Assembly: GCA_016293065.1 (NCBI GenBank)
Contig: JAEDEY010000009.1
Location: forward strand, 1 to 39,728
Direction: 5' to 3'
Source of the DNA: Bacteroidales bacterium
GTDB lineage: Bacteria; Bacteroidota; Bacteroidia; Bacteroidales; UBA3663
DNA length: 39,728 nt
Numbering within the stretch: the first letter of the stretch is position 1; the number at the start of each line of letters is the position of its first letter. The notes beneath the pieces were generated by a model. The model was not told where the DNA came from. It saw only the letters and a program-made list of their open reading frames with translations, and did not search any database. Shown here piece by piece: positions 9,463-17,573 of this stretch. Both the position numbers and the translations under genes were made by a program.

Positions 9463-11220
9463 ATGAAAAGTTTCAATCATAACGTATCAGCGTTGGTCCT
9501 AGCGGTGTGTGTCACGCTCTTTTTCGCATTGCTTCTTCCACATCACCTGCATCTGCAGGAACAGCAACAGCTGTTTCTCTTTGATTGGCAATATATCTCT
9601 GAGGTGCTCTCTGTCCCTGGAGGATTGGCCGACGTGATGGGCAGGTTCTGCACTCAGTTCTTCATCTATGCGTGGGTTGGAGCTGCCATCGTAGGTCTGC
9701 TCATAGCTGCGATATGGAGGCTGATGCGCCTCGTGGTGTCCTCGTTCTCTCACGATGTCTCTGCATGGGGGTGGGCTGATGGCTTGCTGCTATTGCCTTC
9801 AGGACTCCTCATGGGGTATATGTGCGACGAGAATGCCTTGTTTGGCACATTATGGGCAATAATGCTGTCAATGCTCGCTATAGTGGTATTAGCAAAAATT
9901 AGCAACTGGCGAATTCAATGTCTGATAGGAGTGATTGGCTCTGTGGCTATGTATTGGCTAGTGGGACCCTTGGCTGTGGTGTTCGTCGTTCTCTCATCGC
10001 TCTATCTTGTGAGCAGGGAGAAAAACACTTCTGTAGGCATAACGGTCGCCTTGATGGTTGTACTCTTTGTCATTCAGCCAATGATAGCGAGGAGGCTTGT
10101 ATCAATTGACATGGATAGACTGCTCTACGGCGTGCATTATTACCGAATCCTCGTCGTTCATCCGTCATTGCCATGGCTGTCAGCTCTCTCTATTATCTGT
10201 GCATCAATAATATGTATGATGATAAAAGATAAAGCGAAGGCCATTATTCGTATTGCAAGCAATGGCTTCGCAGGTCTTTTGATATGTCTTTTAATATGGC
10301 ATGAGTTGTACAATCCTAAAGTAGAGAAGGTACTTGCCTACGACTTTATGGTTAGATGTCATCAATGGGACCGCATCATCGATACTGCCTCACGCCAATC
10401 ACCCAATAACGCCTTCTGTACCACAGTGCTCAATCTTGCATTGGCACAGAAAGGCAAGCTCACCGAACGCATGTTCGACTATCAGCAAAGCGGCATAGCT
10501 GGCTTGATTCCGGCATTCCAGAGCGATGCTATCAGTCCTATGGCTGCAGCCGAGGTCTTCTATTACATCGGCATGGTCAATTCTGCTCAGCGTTTTGTGT
10601 TCGAGGCTCAAGAGGCAATTCCCGATTTCCAGAAAAGCGGACGATGCTACAAGCGACTTGCCGAAACAAACATCATCAACGGAAACTACGAGGTGGCTCG
10701 CAAGTATCTTGCCTCGTTGCAGAAGTCGTGGTATTACCGCCAATGGGCTACCGAGACAATGTCACTCCTCGACAATGAGTCAGCCATTGCCAAACATCGC
10801 GAATATGGTTATCTGAGGAAATTCAAGTTGACCGACGACTTCTTCTTTAGCGACCGCGAGATAATTCAGATGTTAGGCAGCCTCTTTATGTCAAACAGGC
10901 ACAATCGTCTGGCATTCGAATATCTTGAGGCTGCCAATCTGCTCACCTGCAACCTCGAAATGTTTGTGCAGTGCATCGGACTCAACTCCGACATCAACTA
11001 TCCCGTGGTGCCGACCATTTATCAGCAGGCTATCATGCTGTGGTGGGCACGCGAGCACAATGCCTCAGAGGGATTGCCCAATGGTGTGCGACACGATATC
11101 GCCAGTCAGTTCAACCGATTTGCGGCTGCTATCCAGAGTCAACCAGTCAACTACGACAAACTGAAAGAGCAGTTTGGCAATACATATTGGTATTATTATT
11201 TCACAAATATACAAAAATGA
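9463..11220 (+). CDS. DUF6057-type polytopic membrane protein with a helical C-terminal domain
   Basis: This 585-residue protein has an N-terminal half (~1-285) of many hydrophobic helices, for example ALVLAVCVTLFFALLLP near residue 10, ILVVHPSLPWLSALSIICAS and GFAGLLICLLIWHELY near 280. Its C-terminal half (~290-585) is soluble and rich in paired helices of TPR-like character (EVFYYIGMVNSAQRFVFEAQEA, RLAETNIINGNYEVARKYLASL). I recognise it as the Bacteroidota DUF6057 family, whose function is not established. Its stop codon overlaps the ATG of the next gene (ATGA at 11217-11220), indicating translational coupling with the haem-motif lipoprotein. It lies 37 nt after the kinases. A role in handling or assembling the lipoprotein is only a guess from coupling. 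Confidence 0.8.
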   Translation: MKSFNHNVSALVLAVCVTLFFALLLPHHLHLQEQQQLFLFDWQYISEVLSVPGGLADVMGRFCTQFFIYAWVGAAIVGLLIAAIWRLMRLVVSSFSHDVSAWGWADGLLLLPSGLLMGYMCDENALFGTLWAIMLSMLAIVVLAKISNWRIQCLIGVIGSVAMYWLVGPLAVVFVVLSSLYLVSREKNTSVGITVALMVVLFVIQPMIARRLVSIDMDRLLYGVHYYRILVVHPSLPWLSALSIICASIICMMIKDKAKAIIRIASNGFAGLLICLLIWHELYNPKVEKVLAYDFMVRCHQWDRIIDTASRQSPNNAFCTTVLNLALAQKGKLTERMFDYQQSGIAGLIPAFQSDAISPMAAAEVFYYIGMVNSAQRFVFEAQEAIPDFQKSGRCYKRLAETNIINGNYEVARKYLASLQKSWYYRQWATETMSLLDNESAIAKHREYGYLRKFKLTDDFFFSDREIIQMLGSLFMSNRHNRLAFEYLEAANLLTCNLEMFVQCIGLNSDINYPVVPTIYQQAIMLWWAREHNASEGLPNGVRHDIASQFNRFAAAIQSQPVNYDKLKEQFGNTYWYYYFTNIQK

Positions 11221-12716
11221 AAATCTTATTTTTCTCGACGTTTGCCACATTGGCAATAGGTCTGGCAATGTGTGCAACTGCCTGCACCGAAAAGGTGAAG
11301 GATGCCAAGTCTGAGGCTTGTCTGCCAAACATTTATCCCGATTATGTCGGTGTGGAGATACCAGTTAACATCGCTCCGCTCAATTTTGGAATGTCTGACG
11401 ATCGCTATTCAATGGTCGATGCCGTGGTGAGCGATGCTGAGGGCCGGGAGCTGCATGGACAAGGTGCCGAATCAACCTACTTCGACATTGATCTCTGGCA
11501 TGAGTTCTTGGCTAATAATGCTGGCAAAGAGATTCAGGTGAAGGTGTCGGCAAAAGACAATGATGGCTGGCACAGTTTCGAGCCGTTTGCTATCTATGTG
11601 AGCCAAGACAGCATCGACTACGGATTGGCTTACAGACTGATTGAACCTGGTTATGAGGTGTGGAGCAAAATGGGTATTTACGAGCGCGACCTCTCTACGT
11701 TCGACGAACGTCCACTCATCGTCAACACCGAGTTCGATGGTTGTGTCAACTGCCATAGCTTCAATCGTGCCAATCCTCGCGACCTGAGTCTGCATATTCG
11801 TGGAGCTCATGGCGCAACTATCCTGCGAATGAAGGGGCAGATGACGGCTTACAATACAGCCACTTCGCAGACTCTCGGACTCTGTGTCTATCCCTATTGG
11901 CATCCGTCGGGCAAGTATATCGCCTATTCGACCAACACCACCCGTCAGGTGTTCCATATCCGTCATGAGAATAGGGTGGAGGTGTTTGATGCGGCATCCG
12001 ACCTGCAGGTCTATGACATAGCTAACAATGAGTTGCTGATCACGCCATTGCTGAAACAGGACTCTGTGTATGAGACTTTCCCTGTATTTGCGGCCGATGG
12101 CAAGACACTGTATTTCTGTGCAGCAAAGGCATTGCCCGAGGGTAGCATGGAACTTAAGAAGGTGCATTACAGCCTGTGTTCGGTGTCGTTTGATGCCGAG
12201 AAGGGTGATTTCGGCTCATGCATCGACACCATTATCGACTGTTCAATGTGCAACGACACTCTGCCAGGGTCGGTCACTTTCCCTCGTCCGAGCTACGATG
12301 GACGTTTCTTGGTTTATACTCTCGCTGATTATGGTCAGTTCAGCATCTGGCATCACGAGGCCGACCTTTGGATGATGAATCTCTCGACAGGAGAGCACCG
12401 ACCGATGACAAATGCAAACAGCGCGGATACCGACAGTTTTCACAACTGGAGCAGTAACTCGCGCTGGATGGTGATAAGTTCGCGTCGTGACGATGGTTTG
12501 TTCAATCGTCCATATTTTTGTCATATCGACGAGCAGGGCAACGAGTCGAAGGCTTTCATGTTGCCTCAGCGCAACCCAAAGCGTCACTATCGCAACCTGT
12601 ATATGTCTTATAACGTGCCTGACTTCATCACCGAGTCTGTGGCATTCGACAATGTGCGTGCTGCCGACTTGATCAATCAGAATGAACGCAAGCCGATGAA
12701 AGTCAGGGAGAAATAA
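11217..12716 (+). CDS. PD40/TolB-like lipoprotein with a single CxxCH haem-binding motif
   Basis: I place the start at the ATG at 11217 (499 residues). It overlaps the upstream stop codon and is followed at once by a lipoprotein signal peptide (MKILFFSTFATLAIGLAMCATAC-T), which a longer reading from 10971 would bury. About residues 176-180 read C-V-N-C-H, the c-type haem attachment motif, in the context FDGCVNCHSFNRANP. The C-terminal region contains PD40/TolB-type propeller blades: YPYWHPSGKYIAYST, FPVFAADGKTLYFCA, FPRPSYDGRFLVYTL and FHNWSSNSRWMVISS. Several other cysteines occur (CSMCND, LYFCAAK). Homologues are sometimes named as cytochrome c biogenesis or TolB family proteins, but no biochemical role is known to me. 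It should be an exported mono-haem or metal-binding lipoprotein. It ends 6 nt before a convergent gene. Confidence 0.85.
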   Translation: MKILFFSTFATLAIGLAMCATACTEKVKDAKSEACLPNIYPDYVGVEIPVNIAPLNFGMSDDRYSMVDAVVSDAEGRELHGQGAESTYFDIDLWHEFLANNAGKEIQVKVSAKDNDGWHSFEPFAIYVSQDSIDYGLAYRLIEPGYEVWSKMGIYERDLSTFDERPLIVNTEFDGCVNCHSFNRANPRDLSLHIRGAHGATILRMKGQMTAYNTATSQTLGLCVYPYWHPSGKYIAYSTNTTRQVFHIRHENRVEVFDAASDLQVYDIANNELLITPLLKQDSVYETFPVFAADGKTLYFCAAKALPEGSMELKKVHYSLCSVSFDAEKGDFGSCIDTIIDCSMCNDTLPGSVTFPRPSYDGRFLVYTLADYGQFSIWHHEADLWMMNLSTGEHRPMTNANSADTDSFHNWSSNSRWMVISSRRDDGLFNRPYFCHIDEQGNESKAFMLPQRNPKRHYRNLYMSYNVPDFITESVAFDNVRAADLINQNERKPMKVREK

Positions 12717-12722
12717 TCACGC

Positions 12723-13571
12723 TTATGCGTCTTTCTCTGGCTTACATGGCCAGACGTTCTCTACGATGCCAGCCATCTTGAGCATTTGTTCGAAGGCAAT
12801 GTCACGCAGTCGATCCACTTCGACCTTGCGTGGCTTTGTCGTATCAGGGAAGATTGGTTCGCCAATTGAGATGGTCAGCAGCGGCTCGTCTTTCTTGCCA
12901 AACAGCTTGTAGATGCCTGTGCGTGGGCGATAGTTGATGTAGAGTGGAAGCAATGGCATGTTGTATTTGTAGGCCATCGAGAATGCGCCCTTGTAGAATG
13001 GCTTGAGCGGCTTGTACCACTTCCAGTTGATACCCTCAGGGAAGACGTGGAACCAGTGTCCTAGTTCGTGATGTTTGTCGAACGCCTCGTTGTATTTCTT
13101 CATCGCTGCCATGGTCGAAGGCACAGGTATGCCGCCAATGTACTTCATGTGCCAGTAGTCGTCGGTCATCATATTCTCGCCGATCATCGGAATCCAGAAG
13201 TGTTTGCGTGTGGCTGCAATGACCGAAGGCACATCCCAGCGGAAGCAGTGGTTGCAGATGGTGATAGCTCCGTTCTTGAACTCTTTCTTATATCGCTTCA
13301 TGATGTCGTTGCGTTCCACTTTCAGTCCGTAGATGATTCTGAGCAATGGGTGAACGAGAAACCAGAACTTGGCATAGTCGAGTACGTAGTTGAGCCAGTA
13401 GTGGAAATTGTCTTCGTAGTATGGATAGTTCTCGTCCATCACAAACGGATGGGTGAACTTAGTCGGACGCACCATGCGTATTGAAGGGTCTTCTGGATAT
13501 TCGATACCAGTGTTTGGCACATACGTCCCAGGGGTCACCTTCAGTTTCTTGTATTGTTCTTCTGTTGTCAT
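12723..13571 (-). CDS. 1-acyl-glycerol-3-phosphate acyltransferase (PlsC/LPLAT family)
   Basis: This 282-residue protein carries the LPLAT signatures: the H-x4-D box in CNHCFRWD (about residue 107) and the FPEG box in HVFPEGINWKWYKP (about 173). A hydrophobic stretch (FWFLVHPLLRIIYGL) precedes the first box, and the C-terminal half includes MPLLPLYINYRPR and ISIGEPIFPD. Members transfer acyl chains from acyl-ACP or acyl-CoA to lysophospholipids or related lipids at the inner membrane. The long N-terminal extension of about 85 residues is more than minimal PlsC has, so the acceptor may not be lysophosphatidate. The ATG at 13571 overlaps the stop of the upstream thioesterase gene by 4 bp, so the two are translationally coupled. 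Confidence 0.85.
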   Translation of the reverse strand: MTTEEQYKKLKVTPGTYVPNTGIEYPEDPSIRMVRPTKFTHPFVMDENYPYYEDNFHYWLNYVLDYAKFWFLVHPLLRIIYGLKVERNDIMKRYKKEFKNGAITICNHCFRWDVPSVIAATRKHFWIPMIGENMMTDDYWHMKYIGGIPVPSTMAAMKKYNEAFDKHHELGHWFHVFPEGINWKWYKPLKPFYKGAFSMAYKYNMPLLPLYINYRPRTGIYKLFGKKDEPLLTISIGEPIFPDTTKPRKVEVDRLRDIAFEQMLKMAGIVENVWPCKPEKDA

Positions 13572-14467
13572 ACCTTTTTTTGTCTATATGTTTCGAGCCA
13601 AGCAGGCACTTGGTTCTGCATGAAATCCTCGAATACCGAACCCATATCGAGCTGTCCGTTGACAATGGCTACAATCTCACATATCGCCTTGACACACAAT
13701 AGGTTGTCTTCCTTGCGACGAATCTCCTGAGTGAAGATGGCTCGTGGCCCTACCTGTTTGACGTTCATCATCGAGCAGAACTTCTCGCTCGACATCATCG
13801 GGTGGATGAACTTGAGGTCGATGCGCGACACCATCATATCTACTCCTTTCTCGTGCCACAGGCGGAAGCTTTCGCCCACCGACTCCATGAACTCCAGTCG
13901 CGTAATCTCAAGATAGTGCTGCACGAAGGTGTTGGTAGCCGAACCGTAGCGGTTGCACTCATAGTCGCGCACCTTCATTTCGTAGTTGAAGAGTATGTTG
14001 TCGAGATTGCCGTTGTTGAGATTTGGCGAGAATGGTGTCTTGTGCCGCGAGTTGTGGTAGGTGATCTTGCCCTCGAGCATCTCTGCAAAGGCATTGCCAT
14101 TGGTAGGACGGCCGTTTCTCACCACTACGATGTCTACGCGAGCCTTCAGACAAAGCTCGCCAGTCTCTTTGCGACGGAAATCCTGCAAGAACACAAATCG
14201 GGCGTTCTCGCGACGCATATTCAGACACGAGCGCACTGTCTCGCCGGGGACGATAGGAGAGCGGTATTGTATTGAAGCCTGATAGACAATAAGATCTATG
14301 CCGTGGTTGGAATATAGATTGCGTACATCAATGCCAATGCTTTCCAGAAAGTCGATGCGTGTCTCTTCAAGCAGGTTATGGTAATAGGCATTGTTGACCA
14401 CGCCCTGCATGTCGCACTCAAAGACTCTGATCTTTATAGGTGATTCAAAAAGATAATTCTTCGCCAT
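13568..14467 (-). CDS. Double-hotdog acyl-CoA/acyl-ACP thioesterase
   Basis: This 299-residue protein contains two tandem hotdog domains. The first (~7-130) has the classical 4-hydroxybenzoyl-CoA thioesterase / YbgC motif (FECDMQGVVNNAYYHNLLEETRIDFLE) with the catalytic-type Asp before the GVV. The second (~165-290) repeats the fold but has lost the motif (YECNRYGSATNTFVQHYLEITRLEFME, with Glu-Cys-Asn in place of the Cys-Asp seen in the first), so it is probably structural or altered in activity. The family hydrolyses acyl thioesters, and in Bacteroidota such proteins can form half-tetramers within one chain. It overlaps the acyltransferase by 4 bp, implying a two-step acyl transfer or release module. 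It is preceded by a good promoter at 14511-14541. Confidence 0.85.
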   Translation of the reverse strand: MAKNYLFESPIKIRVFECDMQGVVNNAYYHNLLEETRIDFLESIGIDVRNLYSNHGIDLIVYQASIQYRSPIVPGETVRSCLNMRRENARFVFLQDFRRKETGELCLKARVDIVVVRNGRPTNGNAFAEMLEGKITYHNSRHKTPFSPNLNNGNLDNILFNYEMKVRDYECNRYGSATNTFVQHYLEITRLEFMESVGESFRLWHEKGVDMMVSRIDLKFIHPMMSSEKFCSMMNVKQVGPRAIFTQEIRRKEDNLLCVKAICEIVAIVNGQLDMGSVFEDFMQNQVPAWLETYRQKKV

Positions 14468-14510
14468 TATTGTATTAGTTCAAAATACCTAAAATGTCAC
14501 TATAATTGCG

Positions 14511-14541
14511 CAAATTTAGTGAATTTTTTATTCAATAGCAA
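14511..14541 (-). promoter_or_regulatory. Promoter of the thioesterase-acyltransferase operon
   Basis: On the minus strand, a TTG -33 box (14541-14539) and a TAAATTTG -7 box (14518-14511) are separated by 20 bp. The -7 box lies about 44 nt before the ATG at 14467. Confidence 0.75.
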
Positions 14542-14635
14542 TATTGGGATAATATTTATATATTTTTCATTGAGAAAAAAACGGATTTTGTATAATATAT
14601 GTCAACTCCAATCCATAGTTGCCGATAAAAATGAT

Positions 14636-14643
14636 TATCTTTG
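14636..14643 (+). promoter_or_regulatory. Promoter -7 box abutting the start codon of the DUF5686 gene
   Basis: TATCTTTG ends only 4 nt before the ATG at 14648, so the transcript would begin at or next to the start codon (leaderless or nearly so). A second in-frame ATG at 14654 would give a leader of a few nucleotides. No well-spaced -33 box is evident. Confidence 0.6.
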
Positions 14644-14647
14644 CACC

Positions 14648-17260
14648 ATGGATATGAGAAATAAGACTTTTTACATTTTGGCGTTATTTTTGGTGTTGTC
14701 ATCTTTTTTCAACCTGTCTGCTCAGAGTCGTATGACTGTGACAGGCTTTGTTGTCGATAGTCTCACCAACGAACGCATGGAGTTTATCACCATCCAGGAG
14801 AAGGGTACTACCAATGGCACAATCACCGACACCGAGGGACAGTTCTCGATCACCGTGAAGCCTGGTGCCGAGATCATCTTCTCTTGTGTGGGCTACAACA
14901 GCAAGACCATCAAGGCTTCGGGCAAGATGCGTCAGATGAAGATTCAGCTCCTTTCGGCCGACCGTCAGCTCTCTGAGGTGGTGGTCAAGCCTAAGCGCGA
15001 GCGTTATCGCCGTCGCGACAATCCGTCGGTGGCGCTTGCCAAGAAGGCTATCGAACATAAAGACGACCACTCAATCTACCAGCACGACTACGGCACGTGC
15101 GAGCGATATGACAAGATGACATATTCGTTCAACAACTTCGACGAGGGGCGCATCAAGGCAATGAAGAAGCGTTTCGACTTCATCGAGCACTACATCGACA
15201 CCGCCTCGCTATCGGGTTCGCCCGTGCTGCCAATCTCGTCGCAGGAGAAGATCGAGACCCACTATTTCCGCAAGTCGCCAAATACCAAGAAGACTATTGT
15301 CGAGGCTTTCCGCTCGGCAGGTGTCGAAGACATGATGCCAGATGGTATCGTGCAGGCTGTCAAGACCGAAATCTTCCCCGAGATCGACATCACCGACAAC
15401 AATGTCTTCATCTTCACCAACAAGTTCGTCAGCCCGCTTTCATCGTTCGCTCCGGCTTTCTATAAGTTCTACATCCTCGACACGCTGAAGCTCGACGATG
15501 GAAACCGATATATCGACCTCGGCTTCGCGCCGTTGGTTGCCGAGTCAATGGGCTTTGTCGGCCATCTCTATGTCTCGACCGACAGCACATACTATGTCAA
15601 GAGGGCAGAGATGAACATTCCGCCCGATATCAATCTCAACTTCGTCAAGAACATGCGCATCGTGATCGACAACGAACGCATGATCGACACCACTATGGTC
15701 GATGGCGTGGCTCGTCTCGACACCACACGCGTCACTCGTCAGATGGCTTTCGACAGCGAGGTCAATGTCACTGACAATACCATAGGACTCTACGCACGTC
15801 GCGTGTGTACCTATAATAGCTTCTCTTTCGAGCAGCCTACCGACACCTCTGTCTTCAACCGATGGGGACCTTCGTTCGACTCGCCCGAAATCAACAATCG
15901 CGACGAGGCATACTGGGATTTTCATCGCTATGGCGTTGAGTACAACAAAGATAAGACCGTCGAGTCGATGCTCGCTCAGATGCGTCAGGTCAAACTTTTC
16001 TACTATGGAGAGAAGATCTTGACCATGCTCTTCAAGGGATATGTGCCATTGGGCAACAAGCCTTACGAAGAGAACAAGTGGCTCTATGGTCCGCTCAATG
16101 CTTCGGTGAGCTACAACTCGTTCGAGGGTATCCGCCTGCGTGGCGGAGGCATCTCGACAGCGAGGTTCAACAAGCAGCTCTTCTTCATGGGCTATGCCGC
16201 CTATGGTACCAAGGATAATGAGTGGAAATACAATGGTTCGGTCGAGTATTCGTTCCGCGAGAAGAAGATGCACGCCAACGAGTTCCCGGTTCGCAGCCTC
16301 AAGCTGTCGTATGGCTACGACACTCATCTCCTCGGTCAGGACCCAACCACTGGCAAAGACAACTTCATGCTTTCGATGAAGCGCAATGGCGATGAGCAAA
16401 TCACCTATCTGCGCGAGGCTGAACTCTTGCTCACCAACGAGTTCTGGTCTGGTTTCAGCTACAAGCTATCGCTCAACCACAAGCGCGAATATGCTACTCG
16501 CTTCACTGCTTTCAATCGTGTGGGCGATGGCTCGGCTGTGCCTCATTACGACATGACTTCTGCCACTCTCACCCTGCGCTATGCGCCTCACGAGACATTC
16601 ATCCAGTCGCGCACCAGCCGTTCGCCTATCAACCATCAGCATCCTGTGTTTGTCTTGACGCATACTGCAGCCAAGTCGGGTGTGCTCGGTTCTGACTTCG
16701 ACTATCAGCGCACCGACTTCAAATACACCCAGCGCATTTGGCTCAGTGCCTTCGGCTATGTCGATGTCAATCTCATGGCTGGCAAGCTCTGGACACAGTC
16801 GCCATTCACCATGCTCTGCATCCCCAATGCCAACCTCTCGTACACCATCCAGAAGGAGTCGTTTGCCCTGATGAATGCCATGGAGTTTGTCAACGACCGC
16901 TATGCCTCGTGGGATTTGGTCTATTTCCTCAATGGCTGGGTGTTCAACAGCATTCCGCTCTTCAAGCGACTCAAGTGGCGTGAGGTGGCGAGTTTCCGTG
17001 GCATCATTGGCGACATCTCGCGCAAGAATGACCCAACGGCTGTAACTGCCGACGGCACACCGCTGAATCCCGACCTCTTCAAGTTCCCTGGCGATGGTGT
17101 CACCTACAAGATGGGCAATCAGCCATATATGGAATATGCTCTCGGCATCGAGAATATCCTCAAGTGCATCCGCGTCGATTATGTCCACCGCATCAACTAC
17201 CACAGCCACGAGAATGTGAAGAAACACGGCGTTCAGGTCACGATGCACTGGACGTTCTGA
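14648..17260 (+). CDS. DUF5686 outer-membrane protein with a carboxypeptidase-regulatory-like domain
   Basis: I start this gene at 14648 (870 residues), because the -7 box at 14636-14643 lies inside the longer reading from 14519 and the signal peptide begins here (MRNKTFYILALFLVLSSFFNLSAQ, with 14654 as alternative start). Residues ~27-105 are a CarboxypepD_reg-like domain (VTGFVVDSLTNERMEFITIQEKGTTNGTITDTEGQFSI) of the kind found in TonB-linked proteins. The rest matches DUF5686, with C-terminal beta-barrel-like strands rich in aromatic residues ending in QVTMHWTF, a terminal Phe typical of outer-membrane barrels. There is no TonB plug domain. Function is unknown; surface or outer-membrane location is inferred. 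Its codon use is strongly biased to C-ending codons compared with the following kilobase, suggesting good expression. Confidence 0.87.
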   Translation: MDMRNKTFYILALFLVLSSFFNLSAQSRMTVTGFVVDSLTNERMEFITIQEKGTTNGTITDTEGQFSITVKPGAEIIFSCVGYNSKTIKASGKMRQMKIQLLSADRQLSEVVVKPKRERYRRRDNPSVALAKKAIEHKDDHSIYQHDYGTCERYDKMTYSFNNFDEGRIKAMKKRFDFIEHYIDTASLSGSPVLPISSQEKIETHYFRKSPNTKKTIVEAFRSAGVEDMMPDGIVQAVKTEIFPEIDITDNNVFIFTNKFVSPLSSFAPAFYKFYILDTLKLDDGNRYIDLGFAPLVAESMGFVGHLYVSTDSTYYVKRAEMNIPPDINLNFVKNMRIVIDNERMIDTTMVDGVARLDTTRVTRQMAFDSEVNVTDNTIGLYARRVCTYNSFSFEQPTDTSVFNRWGPSFDSPEINNRDEAYWDFHRYGVEYNKDKTVESMLAQMRQVKLFYYGEKILTMLFKGYVPLGNKPYEENKWLYGPLNASVSYNSFEGIRLRGGGISTARFNKQLFFMGYAAYGTKDNEWKYNGSVEYSFREKKMHANEFPVRSLKLSYGYDTHLLGQDPTTGKDNFMLSMKRNGDEQITYLREAELLLTNEFWSGFSYKLSLNHKREYATRFTAFNRVGDGSAVPHYDMTSATLTLRYAPHETFIQSRTSRSPINHQHPVFVLTHTAAKSGVLGSDFDYQRTDFKYTQRIWLSAFGYVDVNLMAGKLWTQSPFTMLCIPNANLSYTIQKESFALMNAMEFVNDRYASWDLVYFLNGWVFNSIPLFKRLKWREVASFRGIIGDISRKNDPTAVTADGTPLNPDLFKFPGDGVTYKMGNQPYMEYALGIENILKCIRVDYVHRINYHSHENVKKHGVQVTMHWTF

Positions 17261-17269
17261 TGTGTGAAA

Positions 17270-17288
17270 GTGTGAAGCGCCTTCACAC
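17270..17288. terminator. Hairpin between the convergent DUF5686 gene and small acidic ORF
   Basis: An 8-bp perfect inverted repeat (GTGTGAAG, loop CGC, CTTCACAC) lies 9 nt after the DUF5686 stop. On the minus strand it is followed by TTTCACAC. It has the same sequence flavour as the repeat cluster at 39556-39654. Confidence 0.5.
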
Positions 17289-17289
17289 C

Positions 17290-17373
17290 TTAATCGTCTT
17301 CTTTATCGCCCATATAGAAGTCATCTTCTTCGTTCATCTCGCGATAAAGCATCTCGTCGTCATCGTTGCACAT
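17290..17373 (-). CDS. Putative 27-residue acidic peptide
   Basis: An uninterrupted ATG-to-TAA reading of 27 residues begins MCNDDDEMLYREMNEEDDF and ends YMGDKEDD. Twelve of 27 residues are Asp or Glu. It is preceded 22 nt upstream by a TAAATTTG -7 box (17403-17396) and an A-rich leader, and it ends in front of a hairpin (17288-17270). The placement of promoter, leader, ORF and hairpin is what supports it, since length alone would not. No family is recognised. It could instead mark the 5' part of a non-coding RNA. Confidence 0.45.
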   Translation of the reverse strand: MCNDDDEMLYREMNEEDDFYMGDKEDD

Positions 17374-17395
17374 AGTTCTAACTTTTTATTTTTTG

Positions 17396-17403
17396 CAAAT
17401 TTA
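17396..17403 (-). promoter_or_regulatory. Promoter -7 box before the small acidic ORF
   Basis: TAAATTTG on the minus strand lies 22 nt upstream of the ATG at 17373. No clear -33 box is visible at 19-21 bp spacing. Confidence 0.45.
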
Positions 17404-17539
17404 TATAAAAATTATGAATTAATAAGCCATTCGAGATAAAAAACGGGAATTAACTTCACAAAATAATACAATTAGCAAGAAAAAGTCAAGACCAAAACGA
17501 TTTTCTCATTTTTTTCCGCGCTCTTTCGTCACAATTTTG

Positions 17540-17547
17540 TATATTTG
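17540..17547 (+). promoter_or_regulatory. Promoter -7 box before the broken gene
   Basis: TATATTTG lies 26 nt before the ATG at 17574, with an AT-rich leader typical of active genes here. A -33 box is not obvious. Confidence 0.4.
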
Positions 17548-17573
17548 AGCTTTAATTTTTTAACCTTTAAATT

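Noticed and set aside
10971..11216. N-terminal extension of the haem-motif lipoprotein
   Set aside because: It overlaps the DUF6057 coding region in another frame. The lipoprotein signal peptide begins at the ATG at 11217, which is the sensible start.
4738..12716. Hybrid two-component regulator (HTCS) or sugar-utilisation locus
   Set aside because: Neither kinase has a receiver or AraC domain, and there are no SusC/SusD or glycoside hydrolase genes.
14519..14647. Longer start for the DUF5686 gene
   Set aside because: The upstream 43 codons are AT-rich and contain the promoter -7 box; the signal peptide starts at 14648/14654.
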